A DNA stretch of 64,000 bases from Streptomyces olivochromogenes (lineage in GTDB: Bacteria; Actinomycetota; Actinomycetes; Streptomycetales; Streptomycetaceae): NCBI RefSeq assembly GCF_021538895.1, contig NZ_JADDRL010000002.1, positions 62,001-126,000 on the forward strand, in the 5' to 3' direction. Numbering within the stretch: position 1 is the first letter of the stretch; each line of letters begins with the position of its first letter. The notes beneath the pieces are model-generated. The model was not told the DNA's origin. It saw nothing but the letters and a program-made list of their open reading frames with translations, and ran no database searches. A program made the position numbers and the translations under genes. Shown one piece after another: positions 57,608-64,000 of the stretch.

Positions 57608-60235
57608 TTACTCGCGCCTGGGAAGGGGCAGCTCGCAAAGCAACGAAATTGTCAGCTGTTCGGTGCCTTCGTGAATGGCACGGACGGCTCCGGCGCGCAA
57701 GAGGAGAGCCAGTTGGCCCACGTTGCCGCCGGTGCGCTGGTGGAGAAGGCTCGCCTGGGCGGTCAGGGTGCCAGGCTCGTGTGCATGCAGACGCAGAGCG
57801 TGCTCGGCCCGGCTGATGACGTCCTGCCAGATCTCGCCTTCGGGGACGAGGTCCAGGCGTACCGACAGAAGCCGGCGGTGCGGCGTGTACGTCACCGTTG
57901 TGGCGAGAGATGTGGGGCTGCCGATCCCGGCGAAGACGAACGTCGCCGGGATGCGGTCGCACAGGTAGTCCAGAGTCTCGGCCACGGCCGTGTCCGACCA
58001 GCCTGGACTGCGAAGTTGCTGGATCTCGTCGATGAGGACAAGGCTTGTGTGCGCGGCTGCCATCGCCTCGCTCACCCGGACCGCCAGGTCGGCGGTCGTG
58101 GGTGAGCCGCGCAGCGGGATGCCGAGACTCCGCGCCAGTTCGGCCAGAAGCAGCCGCGGCGAGGTAGCAGGCGGCAGCCGGACATAGATCACCGGCATGC
58201 TGGAGTCGCCTGGTTCCTCCGAGGGGCTCCCAGGCAGTTGGGCGGTGTAGCGGCGGGCTGCTTCCAGCAGGGCCGTAGTCTTGCCGGTACCGGACACCCC
58301 GTGCAGCAGCACTCCGTGACGGGCGCCTGCCCCGTACCGGTTGAGGTCCAGCAACTCCTCGATCCGCTGAGCGGCGGACACGACGCCCGGCACGCGCAGC
58401 GGGAGCCTGGCGTGATAGGCCACGCGAACATGGTCCGGTACTGCGCGTGAGCAGGTCTCCAGGTCCGAAAATGGGGAGACCGCCCAGTCACGACAGGACG
58501 GCATAGCCCACGAGACGGGGCCGGGCGCGCTCTCGTCGGCGGCCGTGTCCGGCTGCCGCCGGGCGGTGGCGGCGTAGACCTCCGTGTGTTCGAGCGGCGC
58601 GTGATGCAGGATGGTCTGGATGGCGGGCCGGGCAGCAGGAGAGATGGCGGTAACCGTGATCCACTCGTCGTCCGCGGACCGCAGCCACACGCGGCGGAGG
58701 TCGTACGGGTCCCAGCGCACCTCGAAGGACCTGCGGCCTCCGCTGGGCGACACCGAGGAACGCAGTGGGTCCAGGGCCGGGGCGTTGTAGGTGTGCCCGC
58801 CGAGCCGCAACCCCTGGGGCCCGACCACTCTCCAGGACACGTTAAGAAGTGCCGGGAAAACCTGCGGGGGAAACGGCGTCGGTGTCCATCCCGCTGAAGC
58901 GGTCAGCGTCTCGTGACGGGTCCGTGGCGTGTGCGTTCCGCCTGCGGGTGAGGTGGGCACGGGGGCGTCCGGCCAAATACGGGTCACCCACGCGTCGAGC
59001 AGGTCTTGCACCATCTCGAGCGGCCATCCGGCCTCGTGCGCGGCCCGCCCGGAGGTGGACAGCAGATGGTCGGTGAACAAGGACGCGAAGTGGTCCAGTG
59101 TGCGCTCCACAGCTTGGCGGTCCGTCGGCCGCACACGCTGCGCGTACCGCACGTGGATGCCCAGTTGGGCGCAGGCTTCGCGCAGTGTCCGCAGGCCGGG
59201 AGCGTTGGACTCGTCGGCGACGAGGCTGGCCGGGCGGACGATCAGAGAGGACGTGTGTCGCCGCTCCGTGCCGTGGAGCCGTCCGGACAGGACGGCGCCC
59301 CAGTCGTCGTACACGTCCGGGGGCGAGCACATCCGGGCAAGCAGCGTCGTGTGCAGCGGCGGCCGGTGCCCGTTGTGGACGACGGCCGCCAGTACGAGCC
59401 TGGTCGCCTCGTCCAGAGCGACCAGCAGACGGAGACGTTCCTTTGGGTCTGCCCCGCCGGATGGCAGGGGCAGCTCGACCGTGTCCAGATGAACGCGCTC
59501 GCCCACGGCCACATCGTTCCCCCGGCGGAGCCGCGTCTTCCCTTCGCTGACAAGCATCTCGACGGCGAGCCGCCGGACGGCGGCCCGGGAAGGCCTGGGC
59601 AGCTCGCCCGCCGCGATGGGCCCGGCCAGCCGGGCCAGCACCTGATCGTGTAGATGCCTGGCCGTCGGGGGGTCTCCTGGCCGTTGCGTGGCGAGCACCT
59701 CCCAGACCGTCGTCCGTACCCGGGGATCCAGCTGGGCTTCGTCGGTCACGTACCGCCCGGCCCGGCCATCGGCGAGGCCTGCCAGTCCCTGCTGCTGATA
59801 ACGCTGCCGCTTGCGCTGCACCGTCCGCGAGGAAGCCCCGCGCACGCCCAGGTCGGCCAACTCCCTTGCTTTGGCTTCTTCCCGCTCGGCCAGCGTGTGG
59901 CGTGACGGGTCGTAGGCCGGGAGCGGCTTGGTGCCGGGCGGGGCGTCGTGCGGCACACCGGTCATCACCTCGGTGACGTGCTGCCGCCACCAGTGGACCC
60001 GTTCCAGCGCCGCCTCCGGCAGGGGCGGCGCCGACTGCTCCGGAGGTCCTGTGCCCTGCCCCAGGAACGCGAAGTCCTCCGAGGCCAGCAGTGAGACAAC
60101 GTCGACGTGCTCGGTGGCGCCGAGGTTGTCCAGCAGCGCGACGCGCCCGCCGCACACGCCGGTCACCGTGCACACCTGCCCGTCGAACCGGACCTGGTCT
60201 CCCAGGCTCAGCCGGTCGGGCCACAGCGCATCCAT
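57608..60235 (-). CDS. Fused TniA/TnsB-like DDE transposase and TniB/TnsC-like AAA+ ATPase
   Basis: One 875-residue polypeptide from the ATG at 60235, which has GAGGAG upstream. Residues about 1-230 hold an N-terminal region and helix-turn-helix domains (LADLGVRGASSRTVQRKRQRY). The RNase H domain covers about 245-425 with candidate catalytic Asp251 (VHLDTVEL), Asp341 (LVADESNA) and Glu377 (QAVERTLDHF), giving D-x35-E. A Mu-type C-terminal beta domain (about 460-560) contains LGGHTYNAP and RWDPYDLRRVWLRS. The ATPase covers about 600-870: Walker A GVSGTGKT at 646-653, Walker B SLVLIDEIQQL at 731-741, FVFAGIGSP, and RTGGNVGQL near 834. In Tn7/Tn5053 relatives these are two proteins. No TniQ or TnsA is visible. 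Confidence 0.85.
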   Translation of the reverse strand: MDALWPDRLSLGDQVRFDGQVCTVTGVCGGRVALLDNLGATEHVDVVSLLASEDFAFLGQGTGPPEQSAPPLPEAALERVHWWRQHVTEVMTGVPHDAPPGTKPLPAYDPSRHTLAEREEAKARELADLGVRGASSRTVQRKRQRYQQQGLAGLADGRAGRYVTDEAQLDPRVRTTVWEVLATQRPGDPPTARHLHDQVLARLAGPIAAGELPRPSRAAVRRLAVEMLVSEGKTRLRRGNDVAVGERVHLDTVELPLPSGGADPKERLRLLVALDEATRLVLAAVVHNGHRPPLHTTLLARMCSPPDVYDDWGAVLSGRLHGTERRHTSSLIVRPASLVADESNAPGLRTLREACAQLGIHVRYAQRVRPTDRQAVERTLDHFASLFTDHLLSTSGRAAHEAGWPLEMVQDLLDAWVTRIWPDAPVPTSPAGGTHTPRTRHETLTASAGWTPTPFPPQVFPALLNVSWRVVGPQGLRLGGHTYNAPALDPLRSSVSPSGGRRSFEVRWDPYDLRRVWLRSADDEWITVTAISPAARPAIQTILHHAPLEHTEVYAATARRQPDTAADESAPGPVSWAMPSCRDWAVSPFSDLETCSRAVPDHVRVAYHARLPLRVPGVVSAAQRIEELLDLNRYGAGARHGVLLHGVSGTGKTTALLEAARRYTAQLPGSPSEEPGDSSMPVIYVRLPPATSPRLLLAELARSLGIPLRGSPTTADLAVRVSEAMAAAHTSLVLIDEIQQLRSPGWSDTAVAETLDYLCDRIPATFVFAGIGSPTSLATTVTYTPHRRLLSVRLDLVPEGEIWQDVISRAEHALRLHAHEPGTLTAQASLLHQRTGGNVGQLALLLRAGAVRAIHEGTEQLTISLLCELPLPRRE

Positions 60236-60250
60236 CCGCTCCTCGACATC

Positions 60251-60292
60251 CGCACAGGGCCGAGCCGAGCGGTCTCGGGCTGGCCCTGTGCG
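60251..60292. repeat. Hairpin in the leader of the fused transposase gene
   Basis: CGCACAGGGCC and GGCCCTGTGCG are perfect 11-bp arms; the inner part (AGCCGAG and CTCGGGCT) pairs further with one bulge. It lies 16 bp upstream of the start codon at 60235 and could attenuate or protect the transcript. Confidence 0.55.
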
Positions 60293-60344
60293 TTCACACC
60301 GCGCATGGGCCTGTCCGGCACCGCTCGGTCCGACCGGTCTCTAT

Positions 60345-60403
60345 ATCCAGTGAACTGGATGCGGAGGCGCTCCCGCACGCACATCGCATCTAATCCACTG
60401 GAT
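60345..60403. promoter_or_regulatory. Two related palindromes in the divergent control region
   Basis: ATCCAGTGAACTGGAT (60345-60360, 7-bp arms, 2-bp centre) and ATCCACTGGAT (60393-60403, 5-bp arms) share an ATCCA...TGGAT core, with starts 48 bp apart. The first has the same 7-2-7 geometry as TGCTATTCCAATAGCA. Confidence 0.5.
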
Positions 60404-60448
60404 GGCACAGGGCGGATCTTGCCCGCTGCACCCGAATGGAACACTTCA

Positions 60449-60470
60449 GGGTGCTATTCCAATGGCATGA
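60449..60470. repeat. Palindromic repeat, copy 2
   Basis: The 22 bp contain TGCTATTCCAATGGCA, one base from the perfect palindrome at 56217-56238 and in the same orientation. It ends 16 bp before the GTG start at 60487, where a bound repressor would block translation-start or promoter access. Confidence 0.85.
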
Positions 60471-60486
60471 ATGCAGGGTGACATAC

Positions 60487-60939
60487 GTGCCCCGTTCCAT
60501 TCCTGCTCCTGCCGCAGTCGTCCGTCCCGTCGTCATCGACCGGGCGGAACACCGCTTCCTGCTGTCGCCCGCTCAACTCCACTGCGGGGACGCCTGGTCG
60601 GTGCCAGCCGTGCCCGTGCGTGCGGGCGAGCCCTACCGCCGGACCGCGGTGCGCTACCTGCGGTGGGAGACCGGCCTGCCCTGTCTGCGGATCGCACCGG
60701 TGGTCGGGGTCCTTCCGGCCGTCGGCGGGCGGCAACGCGTCGAGTACGTCGTACTGGCCGGACCTGCCTCCGAGGCCTGGTTGGAGGACGTGCGTGTCCT
60801 CTTCGGCGCGGATGCGCGCTGGTGGAGCACGGCCCAACTGCGGGACGCAGGAGTGCGGGTGGAGCCGGACACGCTGCCGCTGCTCATGGACGGCTATTGG
60901 GAGGGCTGGCTGCCCGACGGTGAGGTCTCGCTCGAATGA
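60487..60939 (+). CDS. Nudix-like protein with a degenerate Nudix box
   Basis: The protein has 150 residues from a GTG at 60487 (MPRSIPAPAAVVRPVVIDRAE), with AGGGTG upstream. The segment PYRRTAVRYLRWETGLPCLRI matches the end of a Nudix box (A-x2-R-x-L-x-x-E-T-G-L), but the REUxEE catalytic acids are not all present. A later ARWWSTAQLRDAG matches the usual W-x-x-x-x-x-L strand. I infer a Nudix fold that has lost hydrolase activity or changed use. It is divergent from the fused transposase. Confidence 0.55.
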   Translation: MPRSIPAPAAVVRPVVIDRAEHRFLLSPAQLHCGDAWSVPAVPVRAGEPYRRTAVRYLRWETGLPCLRIAPVVGVLPAVGGRQRVEYVVLAGPASEAWLEDVRVLFGADARWWSTAQLRDAGVRVEPDTLPLLMDGYWEGWLPDGEVSLE

Positions 60940-60990
60940 GACCCGTTGTCGTATCGAAGTGGATCTTCTCCACAGTAGGAGAGTGCTCAA

Positions 60991-61458
60991 GTGACCATGT
61001 ATGCCGTTGAGATCACCCTGACCCGTGCGGTCGGGACCGTCGAGCTGAGAACCGCGCGGCAGGAGGGCCGTCTGCCCTTGGCGGCCTCCGGAGACCGCAA
61101 ACGCCTCGCCGTGCTTGTGTCAGCGCAGAACGAACCCCGGGCCATGAAGAAGATCTGGCGGCGGCTACAGCACGCACTGCCTATCGATGTGCTGTGCAGC
61201 ATGTTCCCTGGGCCCGACGGCAAATACCTCATGAGCATCCCCATGGCCGACGAGGTGTGGGAACGGGTCTGTGGACAGGCCGTCGTGGCCGGCAAGACTC
61301 CGGAGGACTTCCTGAGTGCGGCCGTCGCACAGGCCCTTGCCCGGGACTGGTCCGATCGCCGGGCAAGGCTGGACCGCTCGCTGGATGTCCTGCTGCGCGC
61401 CTACACCCCAGAGGAGGTCACCGAGGCGGCCGCCCGGCGAATCGACCGCCGATCCTGA
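60991..61458 (+). CDS. Hypothetical protein
   Basis: The protein has 155 residues from a GTG at 60991 with GTAGGAGAG upstream. It has no signal peptide or membrane segment. The N-terminal half is beta-rich (AVEITLTRAVGTVELRTARQ). The C-terminal half is helical (IPMADEVWERVCGQAVVAGK, TPEDFLSAAVAQALARDW) and looks somewhat like a ribbon-helix-helix protein, which is only a resemblance. It lies 51 bp behind the Nudix-like gene and is probably co-transcribed. Confidence 0.6.
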   Translation: MTMYAVEITLTRAVGTVELRTARQEGRLPLAASGDRKRLAVLVSAQNEPRAMKKIWRRLQHALPIDVLCSMFPGPDGKYLMSIPMADEVWERVCGQAVVAGKTPEDFLSAAVAQALARDWSDRRARLDRSLDVLLRAYTPEEVTEAAARRIDRRS

Positions 61459-61767
61459 GCAGCCCGCAACTTGATATGCCGTCCTCGCGGCCGCGAGCTG
61501 GGCACCTGCCGGCGGCGGCCGAACCTTTCAGGCGACGCCGAGAGCACTGAGACTGAACATGCTGACGAGGCGACCGCTGTCCTCCATCGCGGTCGTTTCG
61601 ACGAGATTCAGGTGCCGTCCCTTCCTCCTCGACTTTCGATGTTCTGACAGGTCTGTGGTCTCACGCGCCGGCGTTGTTGCTGGCGGTGGCCCACGCCTGT
61701 TGGAGGGTGCGGCTTCCCGCTCGTGGGCTGACCTGGGCGGGTGGGCAGACACGATCACCTGCCTTGA
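61459..61767. other. Non-coding gap between convergent genes
   Basis: These 309 bp show no supported gene. CGACCGC (61571-61577) and GCGGTCG (61589-61595) could form a weak terminator followed by TTTCG. Confidence 0.4.
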
Positions 61768-63024
61768 TCACTTTGACAGGTTCCCGCCCTCCCTCGGAGG
61801 GTCGAGCCTCCGGCGTGATTGCTCCAGACGGAGTGGTGTCCAGTCGATTTCGCTCACCTCGGACAGCGCAGCCTCGACTTTCGCGGGCAGTCGTCGAGCA
61901 GCGATCGGATTCCGCACACGATGCCACCATCGGAAGTCTGCGACCTGGCGGACTGCGGCATCAGCCTGCGCGATGAGCGGGTCGAGGGTTGCGGCCTGCT
62001 GGGCGATATCCGCCGCCAGCTTCTCCCGGTACGGCTCGAGCGTGGGATCGTCAACAATGGTCATCCGCCACAGTCGCAGGGCGGAGAACTGGGCCCAGGA
62101 CCGCGACGAGTCCTCAAGCGCTGCGCGGGCGGCGAGGATCCCTTCAATAGCGCTGGTCAGTCTCCGTTCACGACCTCGTAGAGTTTGATCGCGCGCGACG
62201 TCCTCAAGCGTCGTGATTGCATCGCGGAGTTGTTCGATGTCGTGGAGCTGGTGTGTCTGGAGCAGAATCCCGCTCGACTCGATCTGTCGCCAGTTCGTCT
62301 CCGAGAGGGTCCCGGCGCTCCTCGCGGTTTGGTAGACCTCCGCGAGTTGGAGTTGCGTGGCGCGAGCTTCCGCATGCCACTCGCGGAGCTGTTTTCGCTG
62401 GACGCTTCCCACCTGTTCGGAAATGGTCGTGAGCTGTTTCTCGATCCGATCGAGCTGAGCCTGGAGCGCCATCGCGGAAAGAGCGTTCGTCATCGACGCT
62501 GCTGCGGCGAGCCCACCTACCCCCTTGAGGCGCGCAACATGCTGGAACCTGCCCTTGTTGCCTCGAACGAGGGCGAGGACCTCTCCCGCCTTGTCCTTCG
62601 CCGCACTGCCCGCGCGAATAGCGGCCGCCATCTCCGGGTCGACCAGCATGAGGCGTCCGACCATCTGCTGGTACGTCTGTACGCCGTCCACGGCAGCCTT
62701 GATCTGAGTGGCCCATGATCCGAGCTGCATTGGCGTCTGGACTACCGTTGTGCCGAACAAGTCCAGATTCTCGGGCGCGCCGAACACGTACACCTCATCG
62801 TCGCTGGTTCCTGGCACGACCAAAACCTGGGAGTCAACGACAGGTACGGGCGATGGTGGCGACATCATGCCGGTCATGCCCGAGGGCGCCTTTGATTGAA
62901 GGTTCTCGTTCGCGGGTGCCGTGACGATGTTGAGCCGACGCCGACGGAGGATCAGTAGTGTTGCCAACACGGCACAACCCGCAGTTGCTAGAGCAACCAG
63001 GGTGATTGCGACAGCGTCCCGCAT
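61768..63024 (-). CDS. Membrane-anchored helical protein, unknown
   Basis: The protein has 418 residues from the ATG at 63024. An N-terminal membrane helix (AITLVALATAGCAVLATLLIL) is followed by RRRR and a short Pro-rich linker. A long, mostly helical cytoplasmic part then follows with coiled-coil character (about 170-300: LQAQLDRIEKQLTTISEQVG, LREWHAEARATQLQLAEVYQ). A hydrophobic glycine-rich patch (GVGGLAAAASMTNALSAMALQ, about 168-188) precedes it. I do not recognise a family. Its codon use has less G/C third-position bias than the core genes, consistent with acquisition. Confidence 0.65.
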   Translation of the reverse strand: MRDAVAITLVALATAGCAVLATLLILRRRRLNIVTAPANENLQSKAPSGMTGMMSPPSPVPVVDSQVLVVPGTSDDEVYVFGAPENLDLFGTTVVQTPMQLGSWATQIKAAVDGVQTYQQMVGRLMLVDPEMAAAIRAGSAAKDKAGEVLALVRGNKGRFQHVARLKGVGGLAAAASMTNALSAMALQAQLDRIEKQLTTISEQVGSVQRKQLREWHAEARATQLQLAEVYQTARSAGTLSETNWRQIESSGILLQTHQLHDIEQLRDAITTLEDVARDQTLRGRERRLTSAIEGILAARAALEDSSRSWAQFSALRLWRMTIVDDPTLEPYREKLAADIAQQAATLDPLIAQADAAVRQVADFRWWHRVRNPIAARRLPAKVEAALSEVSEIDWTPLRLEQSRRRLDPPREGGNLSK

Positions 63025-63166
63025 GTGTCATTCCTAATCGTCATCCGATGCTTCTCTGCTGCCCAGCTCCGCGCGGCCAGGCCCCCTTCACCCATACGAC
63101 GATCAACGAAAACGTGGAAAGTCGAGGCCCCCTCCGGGTGGGAAATTTTCCTTCTCCCGGGATGTG

Positions 63167-64000
63167 CTACGGCTGACCCGAGCCCAGGGCGATATCCGCG
63201 TTCAGGCCGCCCCAACTGTCGGGGGTGCGCCAGAGGACATGGACGCCGAAGACGCCATGCAAGGTGTCGGCCGACCAATCCTCGGCGGGCGGCTCGGACA
63301 GCACCAGGTGGAGGCGGTCGGCAGGAGCGGGCAGGGTGTGATTGATCTCCAGGAGGCGGGTGGCTCCCAAGCGGAGGTCGGCGTAGGTGGAGCGACCGGC
63401 TCCGAGAACCTCGTAGAGGAAGTGGCCGTCCTCAGCGATGCGGCTGACATCGATGACCGGAGACTCGGTTGGTTGCAGGTCCACCCAGAGCAAGGCCGAC
63501 ATCAGCGCGTGGCGCACCGCTTCGTGCTTCTTGCAGGTGCGGTCGGCGGCCGCAGCAGTCTCCAGGGTGTGCAGAAGACTCTGTGCGGGCGTTGACGGCG
63601 TGGCGGGAATGTCTGTGACGGGCGTCATGGGATCGGCTTTCTTCTGCTCGGGCTGCTGGACGGTGGAAGCGGGTGCAGTCTCGGTTTCCGGTTCGTCCGA
63701 GGAAGCCAGGCGGAGATGGAGCGCCTCCCGGGCCTCGGCCAGAGACTGGATCCAGCCCGCGCGTGCCAATTCCTCCCGGAGTCGGTTTACGTCCAGGTTG
63801 TTGTCCTTGAGCGCGCGGTTGGTGTTCGCCGCGAGGTCACGTAGGAGGCTCAGGCGGTGCTTGTCCGGGGATCCGAGCACACGCCGCACGTCCACCCAGT
63901 CCGCCTGGTCGCGGCGAAGGACGCGGTTGGCCATGCCCTTGAGCTCAGAGAGACGTTCGCGGGCGTTCTCCGGAACAGTACTGTCTCCGTTGGTCAGCTC
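63167..64000 (-). CDS. Hypothetical protein, 5' end cut by window edge
   Basis: The frame stays open from the stop at 63167 to the right edge, including 22 codons upstream of the internal ATG at 63934, so the true start is probably outside. The visible 277 residues have a helical N-terminal part (ANTNRALKDNNLDVNRLREE), a Pro/Thr/Glu-rich linker (about 105-140) and a compact C-terminal domain. That domain contains HFLYEVLGAGRSTYADLRL, LHLVLSEPPAEDWSAD and VFGVHVLWRTPDSWGG. The last domain has the strand-helix rhythm of some nuclease-like folds, but I cannot assign it. It is upstream of the membrane protein on the same strand. Confidence 0.6.
   Translation of the reverse strand, partial: ELTNGDSTVPENARERLSELKGMANRVLRRDQADWVDVRRVLGSPDKHRLSLLRDLAANTNRALKDNNLDVNRLREELARAGWIQSLAEAREALHLRLASSDEPETETAPASTVQQPEQKKADPMTPVTDIPATPSTPAQSLLHTLETAAAADRTCKKHEAVRHALMSALLWVDLQPTESPVIDVSRIAEDGHFLYEVLGAGRSTYADLRLGATRLLEINHTLPAPADRLHLVLSEPPAEDWSADTLHGVFGVHVLWRTPDSWGGLNADIALGSGQP

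Larger units (their letters stand above)
53445..64000. mobile_element. Putative mobile genomic island, extends beyond the window
   Basis: This is a run of accessory genes directly after tRNA-Leu. They include a DDE transposase, a recombinase-fold protein, a phage-type XRE regulator, a fused transposase-ATPase and several unknown proteins, replacing the housekeeping genes of the flank. Sites such as TGCTATTCCAATAGCA are AT-rich against their surroundings. No terminal inverted repeats or target-site duplication are seen, so the ends are unplaced, and the right end must be outside the window. The left limit is taken after the tRNA-Leu terminators. Confidence 0.55.

Noticed and set aside
53510-64000. 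CRISPR-associated transposon
   Set aside because: No cas genes, CRISPR array or recognisable TniQ are present in the visible part of the island.

Overview
The window is about 64 kb of a high-GC actinobacterial chromosome centred on the replication origin, almost certainly from Streptomyces or a close relative. The evidence is the gene order rpmH-dnaA-oriC-dnaN-gnd-recF-DUF721-gyrB-gyrA, the strong G/C third-position bias, the many TTGTCCAC-type DnaA boxes, the GTTTCACGTGAAAC parS sites, and Streptomyces-type small families (DLW-39, DUF3566, DUF5324, CrgA, class E sortases). Assignments come from reading the sequence and remembered family knowledge; no database search was run.

Layout. 1-6842 (minus strand): a GNAT acetyltransferase cut by the left edge, then parB, parA, rsmG, jag, yidC, yidD, rnpA and rpmH, covering chromosome segregation, rRNA methylation, membrane-protein insertion, tRNA processing and a ribosomal protein. 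7240-19996 (plus strand): dnaA, oriC, dnaN, gnd, recF, DUF721, gyrB, gyrA and a DUF3566 membrane protein. 20118-31000: tRNA-Ile followed by an accessory block. This holds a two-gene WxL-type surface system whose last codons run antisense into the tRNA gene, a 1327-residue STAND/WD40 protein with 14 WD repeats, 40-bp tandem repeats beside strong hairpins, an amidohydrolase-ferredoxin pair behind a palindromic operator, a glycosyltransferase coupled to a GntR regulator, and a small secreted protein. 31311-39672: DLW-39, a membrane-anchored secreted protein, a Ser/Thr kinase, an HTH regulator, tRNA-Ala, a Ppx/GppA protein, DUF5324, a cyclophilin and a rhomboid protease. 39683-52819: the growth and division cluster, with a DnaA-box cluster, crgA, DUF881, three class E sortases around a chorismate-utilising amidotransferase subunit, and pknB-pbpA-ftsW/rodA-pstP-fhaB-fhaA in one minus-strand run. 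This last run is the conserved phosphosignalling operon for cell-wall synthesis.

53224-64000: tRNA-Leu and its terminators mark the start of what looks like a mobile island extending beyond the right edge. It encodes a DDE transposase coupled to a tyrosine-recombinase-fold protein that appears to lack catalytic residues, an XRE regulator, a winged-helix protein, a single 875-residue polypeptide joining a TniA/TnsB-like DDE transposase to a TniB/TnsC-like AAA+ ATPase, a degenerate Nudix-like protein, and several unknown proteins. A 22-bp palindrome-containing repeat occurs in the same orientation at 56217 and 60449. It flanks the regulator-to-transposase module and sits close upstream of start codons.

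The best candidate for something undescribed is this island: the fused transposase-ATPase, the repeated operator-like sites, and the paired transposase with a dead recombinase fold. Second are the WxL gene pair overlapping tRNA-Ile and the DnaA-box cluster about 30 kb from oriC.
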